A stretch of 64,000 nt of DNA. Source: an uncultured Burkholderiales bacterium. Lineage in GTDB: Bacteria; Pseudomonadota; Gammaproteobacteria; Burkholderiales; Burkholderiaceae. Position numbers and translations under genes: made by a program. Positions 28,380-39,600 of this stretch are shown piece by piece. Under the pieces are notes generated by a model, which searched no databases, was not told where the DNA came from, and worked only from the letters and a program-made list of their open reading frames with translations. Location of the stretch: NCBI GenBank assembly GCA_946480465.1, contig CAMLJY010000009.1:1-64000 (forward strand), read 5' to 3'. Position 1 is the stretch's first letter; every line of letters starts with the position of its first letter.

Positions 28380-29684
28380 ATGAAGTTTCTCGCTCCCATC
28401 GCATTGGCCGCCGCCCTGGCCTGCGGTGCCGCCCAGGCCGCCACCGAACTGGTGGTCGCGACCGTGAACAACGGCCACATGATCGAGATGCAAAAGCTCT
28501 CGAAGCACTTCGAGACCGCCAATCCGGACATCAAGCTGAAGTGGGTGACGCTGGAAGAAGGCGTGCTGCGCCAGCGCGTGACGACGGACATCGCCACGAA
28601 AGGCGGCCAGTTCGACGTGATGACCATCGGCATGTACGAGACGCCGATCTGGGGCAAGAAGGGTTGGCTGAAGGAGTTGAAGCCGGACGCCGGCTACGAC
28701 GTGGACGACCTGCTGCCGGCGATGCGCCAGGGCCTGTCGGCCGACGGCAAGCTGTACGCGGCGCCCTTCTACGGCGAAAGCTCGATGCTGATGTACCGCA
28801 AGGACCTGGCGGAGAAGGCCGGCGTCACCGTGCCCGAGAAGCCGACCTGGGCGCAGATCAAGGACCTCGCCGCGAAGATCCACAACCCTTCGGCCGGCGT
28901 CTACGGCATCTGCCTGCGAGGCAAGCCGGGCTGGGGCGACAACATGGCGCTGATCACGACCATCGTGAACACGCACGGCGGCCAGTGGTTCGACATGTCG
29001 TGGAAGCCGCAGCTGGAGTCCAAGCCCTGGAAGGACGCGGTCACCTTCTACGTCGACCTGCTGAAGAACTACGGCCCCCCGGGCTCGGCGGCCAACAGCT
29101 TCAACGAGATCCTGGCCCTGTACAACGAAGGCAAGTGCGGGATGTGGGTCGACGCGACCATCGCCGCGTCCTTCGTCAGCGACCCCAAGCAGTCGAAGGT
29201 GGCGGACAAGGTGGCCTTCGCGCAGGCGCCGACCGCCGTCACGCCCAAGGGCGCGAACTGGTTGTGGGCCTGGGCGCTGGCGATTCCCGCCGGCTCGCAG
29301 AAGGCCGATGCGGCGCAGAAGTTCATCAACTGGGCGACGTCGAAGGACTACGTGCAGCTGGTGGCCAAGACCAACGGCTGGGCCGCCGTGCCCACCGGCA
29401 CCCGCAAGACCACCTACCTGTCGCGTGAATTCCGGCAGGCCGCGAAGTTCGCCGAGGCCGAGCAGCGCGCGATCTTCTCCGCCAATCCCACCGACTCGAC
29501 GCTGCCGAAGAGCCCGTACATCGGCGTGCAGTTCGCGGCGATCCCGGAGTTCCAGTCCATCGGCATCGCGGTGGGCCAGCAGATGAGCGCGGCGCTGGCG
29601 GGCAAGACCTCGGTGGACGAGGCGCTGAAGGCTTCGCAGGCTGCCGCCGAGCGCGAGATGAAGAAGTCCGGGTACCTCAAGTAG
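28380..29684 (+). CDS. Polyol ABC transporter substrate-binding protein (SmoE/MtlE-like)
   Basis: A 434-residue family 1 periplasmic binding protein with a signal peptide (ALAAALACGAAQAA). Features include the early ATVNNGHMIEMQKLSKHFETANPDIKLKWV region (read in order) and the hinge text GLSADGKLYAAPFYGESSMLMYRKDL seen in sorbitol/mannitol receptors. It is the first gene of an operon with two permeases, an ATPase and a polyol dehydrogenase. The ATG at 28380 follows CAGGAGA. Two strong hairpins separate it from the permease genes. Confidence 0.92.
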   Translation: MKFLAPIALAAALACGAAQAATELVVATVNNGHMIEMQKLSKHFETANPDIKLKWVTLEEGVLRQRVTTDIATKGGQFDVMTIGMYETPIWGKKGWLKELKPDAGYDVDDLLPAMRQGLSADGKLYAAPFYGESSMLMYRKDLAEKAGVTVPEKPTWAQIKDLAAKIHNPSAGVYGICLRGKPGWGDNMALITTIVNTHGGQWFDMSWKPQLESKPWKDAVTFYVDLLKNYGPPGSAANSFNEILALYNEGKCGMWVDATIAASFVSDPKQSKVADKVAFAQAPTAVTPKGANWLWAWALAIPAGSQKADAAQKFINWATSKDYVQLVAKTNGWAAVPTGTRKTTYLSREFRQAAKFAEAEQRAIFSANPTDSTLPKSPYIGVQFAAIPEFQSIGIAVGQQMSAALAGKTSVDEALKASQAAAEREMKKSGYLK

Positions 29685-29703
29685 CAGGTTTCAGCCCCTC
29701 GGA

Positions 29704-29844
29704 GCGGCCTGGCGGCCGCCTCCCCCGGGGACGGGCAGCGGCGGACCGGCGGAGCCGGATCCGTGCTGCTGCTTGATGGTGGCCGCGGCGGCCTTCGCGC
29801 GCCGGGCCGCGGCAGTGGCAGTGCGGCGCCTGGTGCCGCACTGC
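29704..29844 (+). promoter_or_regulatory. Paired mRNA hairpins between binding-protein and permease genes
   Basis: In the 224-bp gap after the binding-protein gene are GCGGCC-TGGC-GGCCGC (29704-29719) and a perfect 10-bp stem GCAGTGCGGC / GCCGCACTGC with a 7-base loop (29818-29844). Such structures commonly protect the upstream message or stop part of the transcription, so that binding protein exceeds permease. No gene is supported in the gap. Confidence 0.55.
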
Positions 29845-29908
29845 GGTGATGGATGGCTGCGGCGCGTGGCGCGCGGTCTGGGAGATGAAGCGATGTGCAG
29901 GGTGGACG

Positions 29909-30880
29909 ATGGCAATGGCGACTCCTGATGCGGCTGGCGTGGTGGCCATCGGATCGAGCAAGAAGGACTCCGGTGGGGCGGCCACGGTGACTTCACCGAA
30001 GGCGGGCCGAAAGGCCGCCGCGAGCCGCTTCCTGCCGCGGCTCCTGATGGCGCCGGCGATCCTCACGCTCTTCCTGTGGATGATCGTGCCGCTGGTGATG
30101 ACGATTTACTTCAGCGTCATCCGCTACAACCTGATGCAGCCGGAGCAGACCGGCTTCATCGGCTTGTCGAACTTCGAGTACTTCGTCACCGATCCCTCCT
30201 TCGGCACGGCCACGATCAACACGCTGCTGCTGCTGGGCAGCGTCATCGTCATCACGGTCGTGTTCGGCACCGTCATCGCGCTGCTGACCGACGAGCCTTT
30301 CCCGGGCCGCGGCATCGTGCGAGTGCTGCTGATTTCCCCGTTCTTCGTCATGCCCACGGTCAATGCGCTGATGTGGAAGCACATGATGATGAATCCCATC
30401 TACGGCGTTCTGGCGCAGGTGTGGAAGTTCTTCGGGCTGGCGCCGGTGGACTGGCTGACCGACCACCCGCTCTTCAGCGTGATCATCATGGTGTCGTGGC
30501 AATGGCTGCCCTTTGCCACGCTGATCCTGGTCACTGCGTTGCAGTCGATGAATCGCGAGCAGCTGGAAGCCGCGCGCATGGATGGCGCCAATTTCCTGCA
30601 GCAATTGCGCTATCTCTATCTGCCGCACCTGGCGCGTCCGGTGGCGGTGGTGGTGATGATCGAGATGATCTTCCTGCTCAGCGTCTTCGCCGAGATCTAC
30701 ACGACGACCGGCGGCGGCCCCGGTGACGCGAGCACCAACGTGGCCTTCCTGATCTTCAAGCAGGCGCTGTTGAACTTCGATGCCGGCGTGGCATCGGCCG
30801 GCGCGCTGTTCGCGGTGGTGCTGGCCAACATCGCGGCCATCTTCCTGATCCGCCTCGTCGGCAAGAACCTGGACAAGTGA
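29909..30880 (+). CDS. Polyol ABC transporter permease 1 (SmoF/MtlF-like)
   Basis: A 323-residue inner-membrane permease with six expected membrane helices after a Ser/Lys-rich cytosolic lead of about 40 residues. The EAA loop that contacts the ATPase is visible as EQLEAARMDGANFLQQLRYLYLPHLARP. It forms the membrane channel with the next gene product. The start may be the ATG at 29909 or 29915; further ATG codons upstream are less likely because they precede the ribosome-like GGTGGA. Confidence 0.9.
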   Translation: MAMATPDAAGVVAIGSSKKDSGGAATVTSPKAGRKAAASRFLPRLLMAPAILTLFLWMIVPLVMTIYFSVIRYNLMQPEQTGFIGLSNFEYFVTDPSFGTATINTLLLLGSVIVITVVFGTVIALLTDEPFPGRGIVRVLLISPFFVMPTVNALMWKHMMMNPIYGVLAQVWKFFGLAPVDWLTDHPLFSVIIMVSWQWLPFATLILVTALQSMNREQLEAARMDGANFLQQLRYLYLPHLARPVAVVVMIEMIFLLSVFAEIYTTTGGGPGDASTNVAFLIFKQALLNFDAGVASAGALFAVVLANIAAIFLIRLVGKNLDK

Positions 30881-30885
30881 TTCAC

Positions 30886-31716
<831 letters not shown>

Positions 31717-31745
31717 CGGCAGCGGCAAAGCATTTGGAGCATTGA

Positions 31746-32776
<1,031 letters not shown>

Positions 32777-32777
<1 letters not shown>

Positions 32778-34180
32778 TGACCATGGATCGATTGAGAGTG
32801 CTGCACCTGGGGCTCGGCTCCTTCCACCGCGCCCACCAGGCGGTCTACCTGCACCGGCTGCAGGCGCTGGGCGACCGGCGCTGGACGCTGGCCGGCGGCA
32901 ACCTGCGGCCGGACATGGCCGAGACCATCGCCGCGCTGCAGGCCAGCCGCGGCGCCTACACGCTGGAGACCGTGTCGCCCTCGGGCCAGCGCGAGTACAC
33001 GCGCATCACCGCGCTGGAAGAGGTGGTGCCTTACGAAGCCGGCCATGCCGGGCTGGCGGCGCTGGCGGCCGACCCGGCCACGCGCATCATCTCGTTCACC
33101 GTCACCGAGGCCGGCTATTACCTGGACGCGCACGACAAGCTCGACCTCGGCTTTGCCGACCTGGCTGCCGACCTATCGCCCGAAGGGCGTGGCAGCACGC
33201 TGTACGGCGCGCTGGAACGCCTGCTGCGCGCGCGCATGCAGGCCGGTGCCGGTCCGGTCACGCTGCTGAACTGCGACAACCTGCGCCACAACGGCAAGCG
33301 CTTCCGCCGCGGCCTGCTCGAATTCATCCAGCGCCGCGACGACCAGGCGCTGCATGCCTGGGTGGAGGCCAACACCCGCTGCCCGAACGCGATGGTCGAC
33401 CGCATCACCCCGCGCCCCACGCCCGACGTGCGCGAACGCGTGCGCGCGGCCACCGGCATCGATGATGCGGCGGCGCTGATGGGCGAGTCCTTCATCCAGT
33501 GGGTGATCGAGGACGACTTCGCCGCCGGCCGGCCCGAATGGGAGCGCGTCGGCGTGCAGATGGTCGATTCGGTCGCGCCGTACGAGGAGGCCAAGATCCG
33601 CCTGCTCAACGCCACGCACAGCTGCATCGCCTGGGCCGGCACGCTGACCGGCCTGGACTACATCCACGAGGGCACGGCGGACGCACGCATCCGCCGGCTG
33701 GCGCACGACTACGTCACCGACGACGCGATTCCCGCGCTGCAGCCCAGCCCGATCGACCTGGCCGCGTACCGCGACGTGGTGCTCGAGCGCTTCGCGAACC
33801 CCGCGATCGTCGACACCAACCAGCGGGTGGCGATGGACGGCTTCTCGAAGATCCCGGGCTTCATCGCGCCGACCATCCGCGAGCGGCTGGCGGCGGGCGC
33901 CTCGATCGCCTCGGCCGCGATGCTGCCGGCGCTGTTCCTGGCCTACCTGCAGCGCTGGCACGTCGACGCGCTGCCGCATGCCTACACGGACCAGGCGATG
34001 GACCCGGCGGCCGCGCACGCCATGTGCGCCGCCACCGATCCGGTCGCCGCCTTCGCGGCCGATGCGCTGCTGTGGGGGCCGCTGGCCGGCGACCCGCGCC
34101 TGCAGGCGGCGCTGCGCGAAGCCAGTCGCCGCGTGGCGGCGTTCGTGGCATCCTCGCCGGGCGTGCCGCCCACGCACTGA
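32777..34180 (+). CDS. Long-chain mannitol/arabinitol dehydrogenase family oxidoreductase
   Basis: A 467-residue NAD-dependent polyol dehydrogenase of the long-chain mannitol dehydrogenase family (mannitol 2-dehydrogenase, D-arabinitol 4-dehydrogenase, fructuronate reductase). The N-terminal Rossmann motif is LHLGLGSFHRAHQAVY. The family signature TLLNCDNLRHNGKRFRR and the catalytic-region KIRLLNATHSCIAWAG hold the conserved Asn, Lys and His residues. It oxidises the imported polyol to a ketose; which polyol cannot be told. A ketose kinase gene is not present in the operon. Confidence 0.93.
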
Positions 34181-34203
34181 CGCACCGCCTTCCGCCTCGA
34201 GCC

Positions 34204-35163
34204 ATGCCGACCCGCCACGCTGTTCCAGCCGTCCCCCGGGTTCGCCGGCCCGAGCTGGAGCGGGCCTACGCGCGCAGTACGGATCTCGGCTACGAGCCGC
34301 CGGAAGAGGCCGGCATCGTGCGCTGCCTGTCGCATGGCTTCCCGACGCCGCTGGCGCGCTGGCACTACCACGACGAGTACGAACTGCACCTGATCGTCGC
34401 CAGCTCGGGCAAGGCCTTCGTCGGCGACTGGATCGGCCCCTTCCAGCCGGGCCACCTGGTGCTGTGCGGGCCGCGCCTGCCGCACAACTGGATCTCCTTC
34501 GACCTGCCGCCCGAGGGCGTGCCCGAGCGCGACCTGGTGATCCAGTTCCCGCACGAGCCGATCGAGCGCGCCGCCACCGAGCTGCCCGAACTGGCCGAGG
34601 TGATGCCGCTGCTGGAACGCTCGCGCCACGGCATCGAGTTCTTCGGCCTGGGCGAGCGGGCCGAGGCTCACTGGCGCACCATCAAGGCATCCCGCGGGCT
34701 GCGCCGCTTCGCGGCCTTCAGCGATTTCCTCGGCGACCTGGCGCACTGCACCGACTACCGCCTGTTGTCGGCCGTGCAGCTGCAGGGCCTGGACGACGAC
34801 GCGGAGATGGACCAGATCAACGTCATCGTCAACCGCCTCACCGACAACGTGGCGCAGCCGCTGGTGGCCTCCGAGGTGGCCGCGGAACTGGGCATGAGCG
34901 AAAGCCGCTTCAGCCGCTTCTTCCGCCGTGCCACCGGCAACACCTTCACCGACTTCGTCAACCGCGTGCGCATCAACCGCGCCTGCCAGCTGCTGATGGA
35001 GTCGGACCGCTACGTCACCCACATCTGCTACGAGGTGGGCTTCAACAACGTGGCCAACTTCAACCGCCGCTTCCTCGAGATCAAGGGCATGACGCCGACC
35101 GAGTTCCGCAAGCAGGCGGAAACGCGGTTCTCGGGTGCGCCGGCCGAGTTGCGCCGCGGCTGA
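34204..35163 (+). CDS. AraC family transcriptional regulator
   Basis: A 319-residue regulator. An N-terminal cupin-like ligand domain (RWHYHDEYELHLIVASSGKAFVGDWIGPFQPGHLVLCGPRLPHNW; residues in order) is followed by a C-terminal pair of helix-turn-helix units (LVASEVAAELGMSESRFSRFFRRATGNTFTDFVNRVRINRACQLL and VTHICYEVGFNNVANFNRRF). It ends the polyol operon, 23 bp after the dehydrogenase, and most likely activates it in the presence of the sugar alcohol. Confidence 0.93.
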   Translation: MPTRHAVPAVPRVRRPELERAYARSTDLGYEPPEEAGIVRCLSHGFPTPLARWHYHDEYELHLIVASSGKAFVGDWIGPFQPGHLVLCGPRLPHNWISFDLPPEGVPERDLVIQFPHEPIERAATELPELAEVMPLLERSRHGIEFFGLGERAEAHWRTIKASRGLRRFAAFSDFLGDLAHCTDYRLLSAVQLQGLDDDAEMDQINVIVNRLTDNVAQPLVASEVAAELGMSESRFSRFFRRATGNTFTDFVNRVRINRACQLLMESDRYVTHICYEVGFNNVANFNRRFLEIKGMTPTEFRKQAETRFSGAPAELRRG

Positions 35164-35184
35164 GCGGCAGGGGCCGCGCGGCTC

Positions 35185-35943
35185 TCAGGAGAGCACCTGC
35201 GGCAGCGCGGCCGCCAGCAGCGCGACGCCGGAGGCGGTCAGCAGTCCCAGCACGATGCGGCGGAAGGCCAGGTCGCTGATGCCCAGGTAGAGCCGCGTGC
35301 CCAGCCAGGCCGGCAGCAGCAGCGCCGGCGCGACGACCGCGAGCGACGGCCACATGGCCCGGGTGACCTGCCCGCTGGCCAGGTAGCTCGCCATCGTCAA
35401 CGTGAGCATCGCGAGGTTGAAGTTCTGGATCACGGCGCGCTGCCGGTCCTTCTCGAAGCCGCGCAGCGTGCACCACAGCGTGGGCAGGGCGCCGGTGAAG
35501 CCGCCGAGCGGCCCCATCACACCGCCGGAAATGCCCGCCAGTCCGTCGGCCATGCGCTCGGTCGTGGGGTTCGGGAAGCGCAGCCGCGGCAGCCTGCCGG
35601 CCATCAGCATCAGCGGGCACCACACCGCCAGCAGCCCGCCGACCAACGCCCGGAACAGCGCCGGCTCCAGGCGCGGCAGCAGCCACAAGCCCAGCGGGAT
35701 GCCGGCCAGCCCGCCGGCGATGAAGGGGGCGAGCGTGCGCACGTCGAAGCCGCGGCGCATGGTGAGGGCGGCGAACATCTGGCCCGTCATGCCGCCGAAG
35801 ACGGCCAGCACGGCGGCCAGCTTCGGGTCCAGCACCCAGGCCCAGAACGACATCGCGACCATCGAGAAGCCGAAGCCCGACAGGCCTTGCACGAAGCCGG
35901 CCGCGAGCGCGCCGACGACGACCACGGCGAAGCTGGCGTCCAA
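35185..35943 (-). CDS. TSUP family transporter, second paralogue
   Basis: A 252-residue membrane protein with about eight hydrophobic segments. The family glycine motif occurs twice, as GFVQGLSGFGFSMVAMSFWAWVLDP near the N-terminus and GGVMGPLGGFTGALPTLWC in the second half. Probably exports sulfite, a sulfonate or another small anion. No ATG exists close to the expected N-terminus; a TTG at 35943 (LDASFAVVVVG) is the most likely start, with a CTG at 35952 as alternative. It follows a small membrane-protein gene by 31 bp and converges on the AraC gene. Confidence 0.82.
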   Translation of the reverse strand: MDASFAVVVVGALAAGFVQGLSGFGFSMVAMSFWAWVLDPKLAAVLAVFGGMTGQMFAALTMRRGFDVRTLAPFIAGGLAGIPLGLWLLPRLEPALFRALVGGLLAVWCPLMLMAGRLPRLRFPNPTTERMADGLAGISGGVMGPLGGFTGALPTLWCTLRGFEKDRQRAVIQNFNLAMLTLTMASYLASGQVTRAMWPSLAVVAPALLLPAWLGTRLYLGISDLAFRRIVLGLLTASGVALLAAALPQVLS

Positions 35944-35974
35944 CGGAGTCAGCGACGAGAGAGTGGATGGGCGC

Positions 35975-36307
35975 TCAATGCGGCTTTTGCGGCGGCTTGA
36001 ACGATTTCGGCCGGAAGACGTTGCCGTCCCACTCGCCTTCGGGCTCCGCCTTGCCGTCATGCCCGTTGCCGCCGCTGGCCGTGCGGCGGGCCTTGCGGAT
36101 GGCTTCCTCCGCGGTGCGGGCGGCATCCTGCCGCGCGGCGCGCCGCTGCCAGGGGCGGCGATGGCGCAGGGCGCGCAGGCGGTCGCGCCATTCGCGCAGC
36201 GCCGCGTCGAAGCGCTGCTGCTGGCGCGCGGGAAGCAGCATGCGCCCCAGCATCACCAGGCACACGACCAGCACGAGGGCGGCCAGCAGCTTCTCGATCA
36301 CGGTCAT
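35975..36307 (-). CDS. Small single-pass membrane protein of unknown function
   Basis: 110 residues, not recognised. An N-terminal membrane helix (KLLAALVLVVCLVMLGRMLL) is followed by a very basic helical region (about 14 Arg in 40 residues, probably cytosolic) and an uncharged ending DGNVFRPKSFKPP. The ATG at 36307 is chosen because it starts directly before the helix. The frame continues 34 codons further upstream, but with Pro/Arg-rich text that overlaps the divergent promoter region. It may be cotranscribed with the TSUP gene. Confidence 0.65.
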   Translation of the reverse strand: MTVIEKLLAALVLVVCLVMLGRMLLPARQQQRFDAALREWRDRLRALRHRRPWQRRAARQDAARTAEEAIRKARRTASGGNGHDGKAEPEGEWDGNVFRPKSFKPPQKPH

Positions 36308-36423
36308 CAGGCTCCCCGGCGACTTGCCCGGCGGCCCCGAACGGGCCGGCCTCGACGGCATGCGCGCCGGGGTCGATGGTAGCGGCTTGCCTAAACTCGC
36401 GGCCTGCAATCCCCGCCGACTCC

Positions 36424-37452
36424 ATGCGCATCGACGACATCCGCCAGAAACTGCGCGCCCTCGGCGCAGGCCCGCTGCATGAACAACGGGTGCTGCGGCT
36501 GTGGGCGACCGGCCGGCCGCAGGCCGCCGGCAAGCGGCGGCCGGAGGACTTCCTGCCCAGGCCCCTGCGCGAGGCGATGCCGGCGTTGGAGGCGGAGCTG
36601 GAAGCCCTGGCCGTGCTGCAGTCCGAGCACCCGGCCGAAGACGGCTCCGCTCGCCTGCTGCTGCGCCTGGCCGATGGCCAGATGGTGGAAAGCGTGCTGC
36701 TGCCGCGCGAAGGGGTGTGCATTTCCAGCCAGGTGGGCTGCGCCGTCGGCTGCCTGTTCTGCATGACGGGGCGCGACGGCCTGGTTCGCCAGGTGAGCAG
36801 CGGCGAGATGGTGGCGCAGGTGGCGCTGGCGCGGCGCCGCCGGGCGGTGCGCAAGGTCGTCTTCATGGGCATGGGCGAGCCGGCGCACAACCTGGACAAC
36901 GTGCTCGACGCGATCCAGTTGCTGGGCCAGGAGGGCGGCATCGCGCACAAGAGCCTGGTGTTCTCCACGGTCGGCGACCCGCGCGCCTTCGAGCGCCTGC
37001 CGCAGGGCCGGGTGAAGCCGGCGCTGGCGCTGTCCCTGCACACCACCAAGCCGGCGCTGCGCGAACAGCTGCTGCCGCGCGCCCCGCGCCTGGATCCGGC
37101 CGAGCTGGTCGAGGCCGGAGAGCGCTACGCCCGCGCCACCGGCTACCCGGTGCAGTACCAATGGACGCTGCTGGACGGCGTGAACGACGGCGACGACGAG
37201 CTGGACGGCATCGTGCGCCTTCTTGCCGGCAAGTACGGCGTGCTGAACATGATTCCGTACAACCAGGTCCAAGGCCTGGACTTCAACCGCCCCAGCTGGG
37301 AGAAGGCCGCCGACATCGCCCGCCGCCTGCACCGCCGCGGCGTGCTGACCAAGCTGCGGCAGTCCGCCGGCCAGGACGTGGAGGGCGGCTGCGGCCAGTT
37401 GCGGGCCCGGGCCGAGCGCCCGCGCCGGACCATCCCGGTGGCCGCCGCGTGA
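36424..37452 (+). CDS. RlmN/Cfr-like radical SAM RNA methyltransferase
   Basis: A 342-residue radical SAM enzyme. The [4Fe-4S] cluster motif CAVGCLFC (CxxxCxxC) is preceded by CISSQVG, which places a Cys seven residues before the cluster, as RlmN needs. The methyl-carrying Cys near the C-terminus is also present (GQDVEGGCGQL). It should methylate C2 (or C8) of an adenosine in 23S rRNA or tRNA. It is shorter than E. coli RlmN and isolated from ispG or other usual rlmN neighbours, so it may be a second paralogue rather than the housekeeping enzyme. Confidence 0.87.
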   Translation: MRIDDIRQKLRALGAGPLHEQRVLRLWATGRPQAAGKRRPEDFLPRPLREAMPALEAELEALAVLQSEHPAEDGSARLLLRLADGQMVESVLLPREGVCISSQVGCAVGCLFCMTGRDGLVRQVSSGEMVAQVALARRRRAVRKVVFMGMGEPAHNLDNVLDAIQLLGQEGGIAHKSLVFSTVGDPRAFERLPQGRVKPALALSLHTTKPALREQLLPRAPRLDPAELVEAGERYARATGYPVQYQWTLLDGVNDGDDELDGIVRLLAGKYGVLNMIPYNQVQGLDFNRPSWEKAADIARRLHRRGVLTKLRQSAGQDVEGGCGQLRARAERPRRTIPVAAA

Positions 37453-37523
37453 TGGCCGGGGCAAGGGGCGGTTCCGGTTCGTGTCAGCCCTCACGCCCGG
37501 GATGTCATGGAACACGGGGCAAA

Positions 37524-37557
37524 CTGTCACGAAACCTTCATCGAGCCTGCCTACAGT
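37524..37557 (+). promoter_or_regulatory. PHO box and -10 of the pst-pho operon
   Basis: CTGTCAC (37524-37530), GAAA, then CCTTCAT (37535-37541) match the PhoB site of two 7-bp direct repeats spaced by four bases. The first repeat is near-perfect and the second matches 5 of 7. A -10 element TACAGT begins 10 bases later (37552), as at promoters where PhoB replaces the -35. The pstS ATG follows at 37596. Confidence 0.88.
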
Positions 37558-37595
37558 GCGGCCGCGACACACCCACCGTCGCAGGAGAACCCCGC

Positions 37596-38594
37596 ATGAA
37601 TACCGCCCCGAAATTTGCTGCCCTGGCCCTGACCGCGATCGCTTGGGCGCTGCCCTACGCCGCGCAGGCGCAGGTCGTCAAGATCGACGGCTCGTCCACC
37701 GTCTTCCCGATCACCGAAGGCATCGCCGAGGACTTCCAGAAGGCCAAGAAGAACGCCGTCAAGGTGACGGTCGGCATCTCGGGCACCGGCGGCGGCTTCA
37801 AGAAGTTCTGCCGTGGCGAGATCGACATCTCCAACGCCTCGCGCCCGATCCTGAAGAAGGAAATGGACGCCTGCAAGGCCGAAGGCATCGAGTACTTCGA
37901 GCTGCCGGTCGCGTTCGACGCGCTGACCGTCGTCACCAACCCCAGGAACACCTTCCTCAAGCAGATCAGCGTCGAGGAACTGAAGAAGATCTGGGAACCC
38001 GCCGCGCAGGGCAAGATCACCCGCTGGAACCAGGTGAACGCGGCCTGGCCGGACGCGCCGATCAAGCTGTTCGGCGCCGGCGCCGATTCGGGCACCTTCG
38101 ACTACTTCACGGAAGCCATCAACGGCAAGAGCAAGGCCAGCCGCGGCGACTTCACCGCGTCCGAGGACGACAACGTGCTGGTGCAGGGCGTGTCCCAGGA
38201 CGTCAATTCGATCGGCTACTTCGGCTACGCCTACTATGCCGAGAACCAGGCCCGCCTGAAGGCGGTGCCGATCGTCGAGAAGGCCGGCAAGCCCGCCGTC
38301 GCACCGAGCGAGAAGACCGTGCTCGACGGCAGCTACCAGCCGCTGTCGCGCCCGATCTTCATCTACGTCAACGCCAAGTCGCTGGCGAAGCCCGAGGTCA
38401 AGGAATTCGTCGAGTACATGATGAAGGAGACCCCGAGGATCGCGAAGGAAGTGAAGTACGTGCCGCTGCCGGCCAAGGCCTACACGGGGAACCTGGAGCA
38501 CCTGGCCAAGGGCAAGAAGGGCACGGTCTTCGGCGGCGCGGCTGAGGTCGGCGTCACCATCGACGAGCTGATGGCCCGCGAAGCCAAGCTCTGA
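37596..38594 (+). CDS. pstS: Phosphate ABC transporter substrate-binding protein
   Basis: A 332-residue periplasmic phosphate receptor with a signal peptide ending in AAQAQ. Phosphate-ligand motifs are intact: IDGSSTVFPIT, ISGTGGGFKKFCRGEIDISNASRPI and GAGADSGTFDYF. It is of the shorter, non-E. coli type common in betaproteobacteria and cyanobacteria. It is the first gene of the seven-gene pst-pho operon behind the PHO box, so phosphate starvation should induce it strongly. Confidence 0.96.
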   Translation: MNTAPKFAALALTAIAWALPYAAQAQVVKIDGSSTVFPITEGIAEDFQKAKKNAVKVTVGISGTGGGFKKFCRGEIDISNASRPILKKEMDACKAEGIEYFELPVAFDALTVVTNPRNTFLKQISVEELKKIWEPAAQGKITRWNQVNAAWPDAPIKLFGAGADSGTFDYFTEAINGKSKASRGDFTASEDDNVLVQGVSQDVNSIGYFGYAYYAENQARLKAVPIVEKAGKPAVAPSEKTVLDGSYQPLSRPIFIYVNAKSLAKPEVKEFVEYMMKETPRIAKEVKYVPLPAKAYTGNLEHLAKGKKGTVFGGAAEVGVTIDELMAREAKL

Positions 38595-38627
38595 TTTCCC
38601 ACTGAACTGCTGAAAGGTTGCGGCCGC

Positions 38628-39596
38628 ATGGCGATCACCACGTCCGTCGAGGGTTCCGCCGTGCCGGCTGCTCCAGCCGCCGGCGCCGCCAAGCTCGCCG
38701 AATACGCGCGGGCCAAGGCGCGCCGCAAGCGGCGCGAGCGCGCCATCGAAACCGTGCTGCTGGCCGCGGCCTGCGTCTCGGTGTTCACGACGCTGGGCAT
38801 CGTGTACATCCTGGTGCGCGAGTCCCTCAGCTTCTTCAGCCACGTGCCGCTCTGGTCCTTCCTGACCGACACGCAGTGGACGCCGCTGTTCGACGACGCC
38901 CACTTCGGCATCATGGTCCTGATGTCGGGCACGGTCACCAGCTCGGCCGTGGCCCTGGCCATCGCGATACCGCTCGGCACGGTGATCGCGATCTACCTGT
39001 CCGAGTTCGCGGGCCACAAGACCCGCGAAACGCTGAAGCCGCTGCTGGAACTGCTGTCGGGCGTGCCGACCATCATCTACGGCTACTTCGCGCTGCTGTT
39101 CATCACGCCCCTGATCCAGAAGATCTACCCCGAACTGCCCGGCTTCAACGTGCTGTCGGCCGGCATCGTGATGGGCATCATGATCATCCCCTACGTCTCC
39201 TCGCTGTCCGAGGATGCGATGCGCGCGGTGCCGATGAGCCTGCGCGAAGGCTCGTACGCGATGGGCGCGACGCGCTACCAGACGGCGGTGAAGGTGGTGG
39301 TGCCGGCGGCGATGTCCGGCATCGCCTCGGCCTACATCCTGGGCATCTCGCGCGCGGTCGGCGAGACCATGATCCTGGCCGTGGCGGCGGGCATGCAGCC
39401 CACGCTCAGCTTCAATCCGCTGGAGCCGGCGGCCACCATCACGTCCTACATCGTTCAGGTGGCCCTGGGTGACCTGCCGCACGGCAGCATCGGCTACCAG
39501 ACCATCTTCGCGGCCGGCCTGTCGCTGATGCTGCTCACACTAACATTCAACTTGATCGGCCACTGGATGCGCCGCAAGTTCCGCGAAGCCTATTGA
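38628..39596 (+). CDS. pstC: Phosphate ABC transporter permease PstC
   Basis: A 322-residue permease. A basic cytosolic lead (residues 1-45, Arg/Lys-rich) precedes six membrane helices. The PstC/PstA motif ELLSGVPTIIYGYFALLFITPL and the EAA loop (LREGSYAMGATRYQTAVKVVVPAAMSGI) are clear. It pairs with PstA, whose gene starts four bases after its stop. Confidence 0.95.
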   Translation: MAITTSVEGSAVPAAPAAGAAKLAEYARAKARRKRRERAIETVLLAAACVSVFTTLGIVYILVRESLSFFSHVPLWSFLTDTQWTPLFDDAHFGIMVLMSGTVTSSAVALAIAIPLGTVIAIYLSEFAGHKTRETLKPLLELLSGVPTIIYGYFALLFITPLIQKIYPELPGFNVLSAGIVMGIMIIPYVSSLSEDAMRAVPMSLREGSYAMGATRYQTAVKVVVPAAMSGIASAYILGISRAVGETMILAVAAGMQPTLSFNPLEPAATITSYIVQVALGDLPHGSIGYQTIFAAGLSLMLLTLTFNLIGHWMRRKFREAY

Positions 39597-39600
39597 CGCC

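Noticed and set aside
37501..37507. Second TGTCAT half-site upstream of the PHO box
   Set aside because: It is 23 bases from the good PHO box with no partner repeat at the right spacing, so it is not called as another PhoB site.
37551..39482. 643-codon open frame on the minus strand
   Set aside because: Complement of pstS and pstC, both clearly real; no domain seen in the antisense translation.
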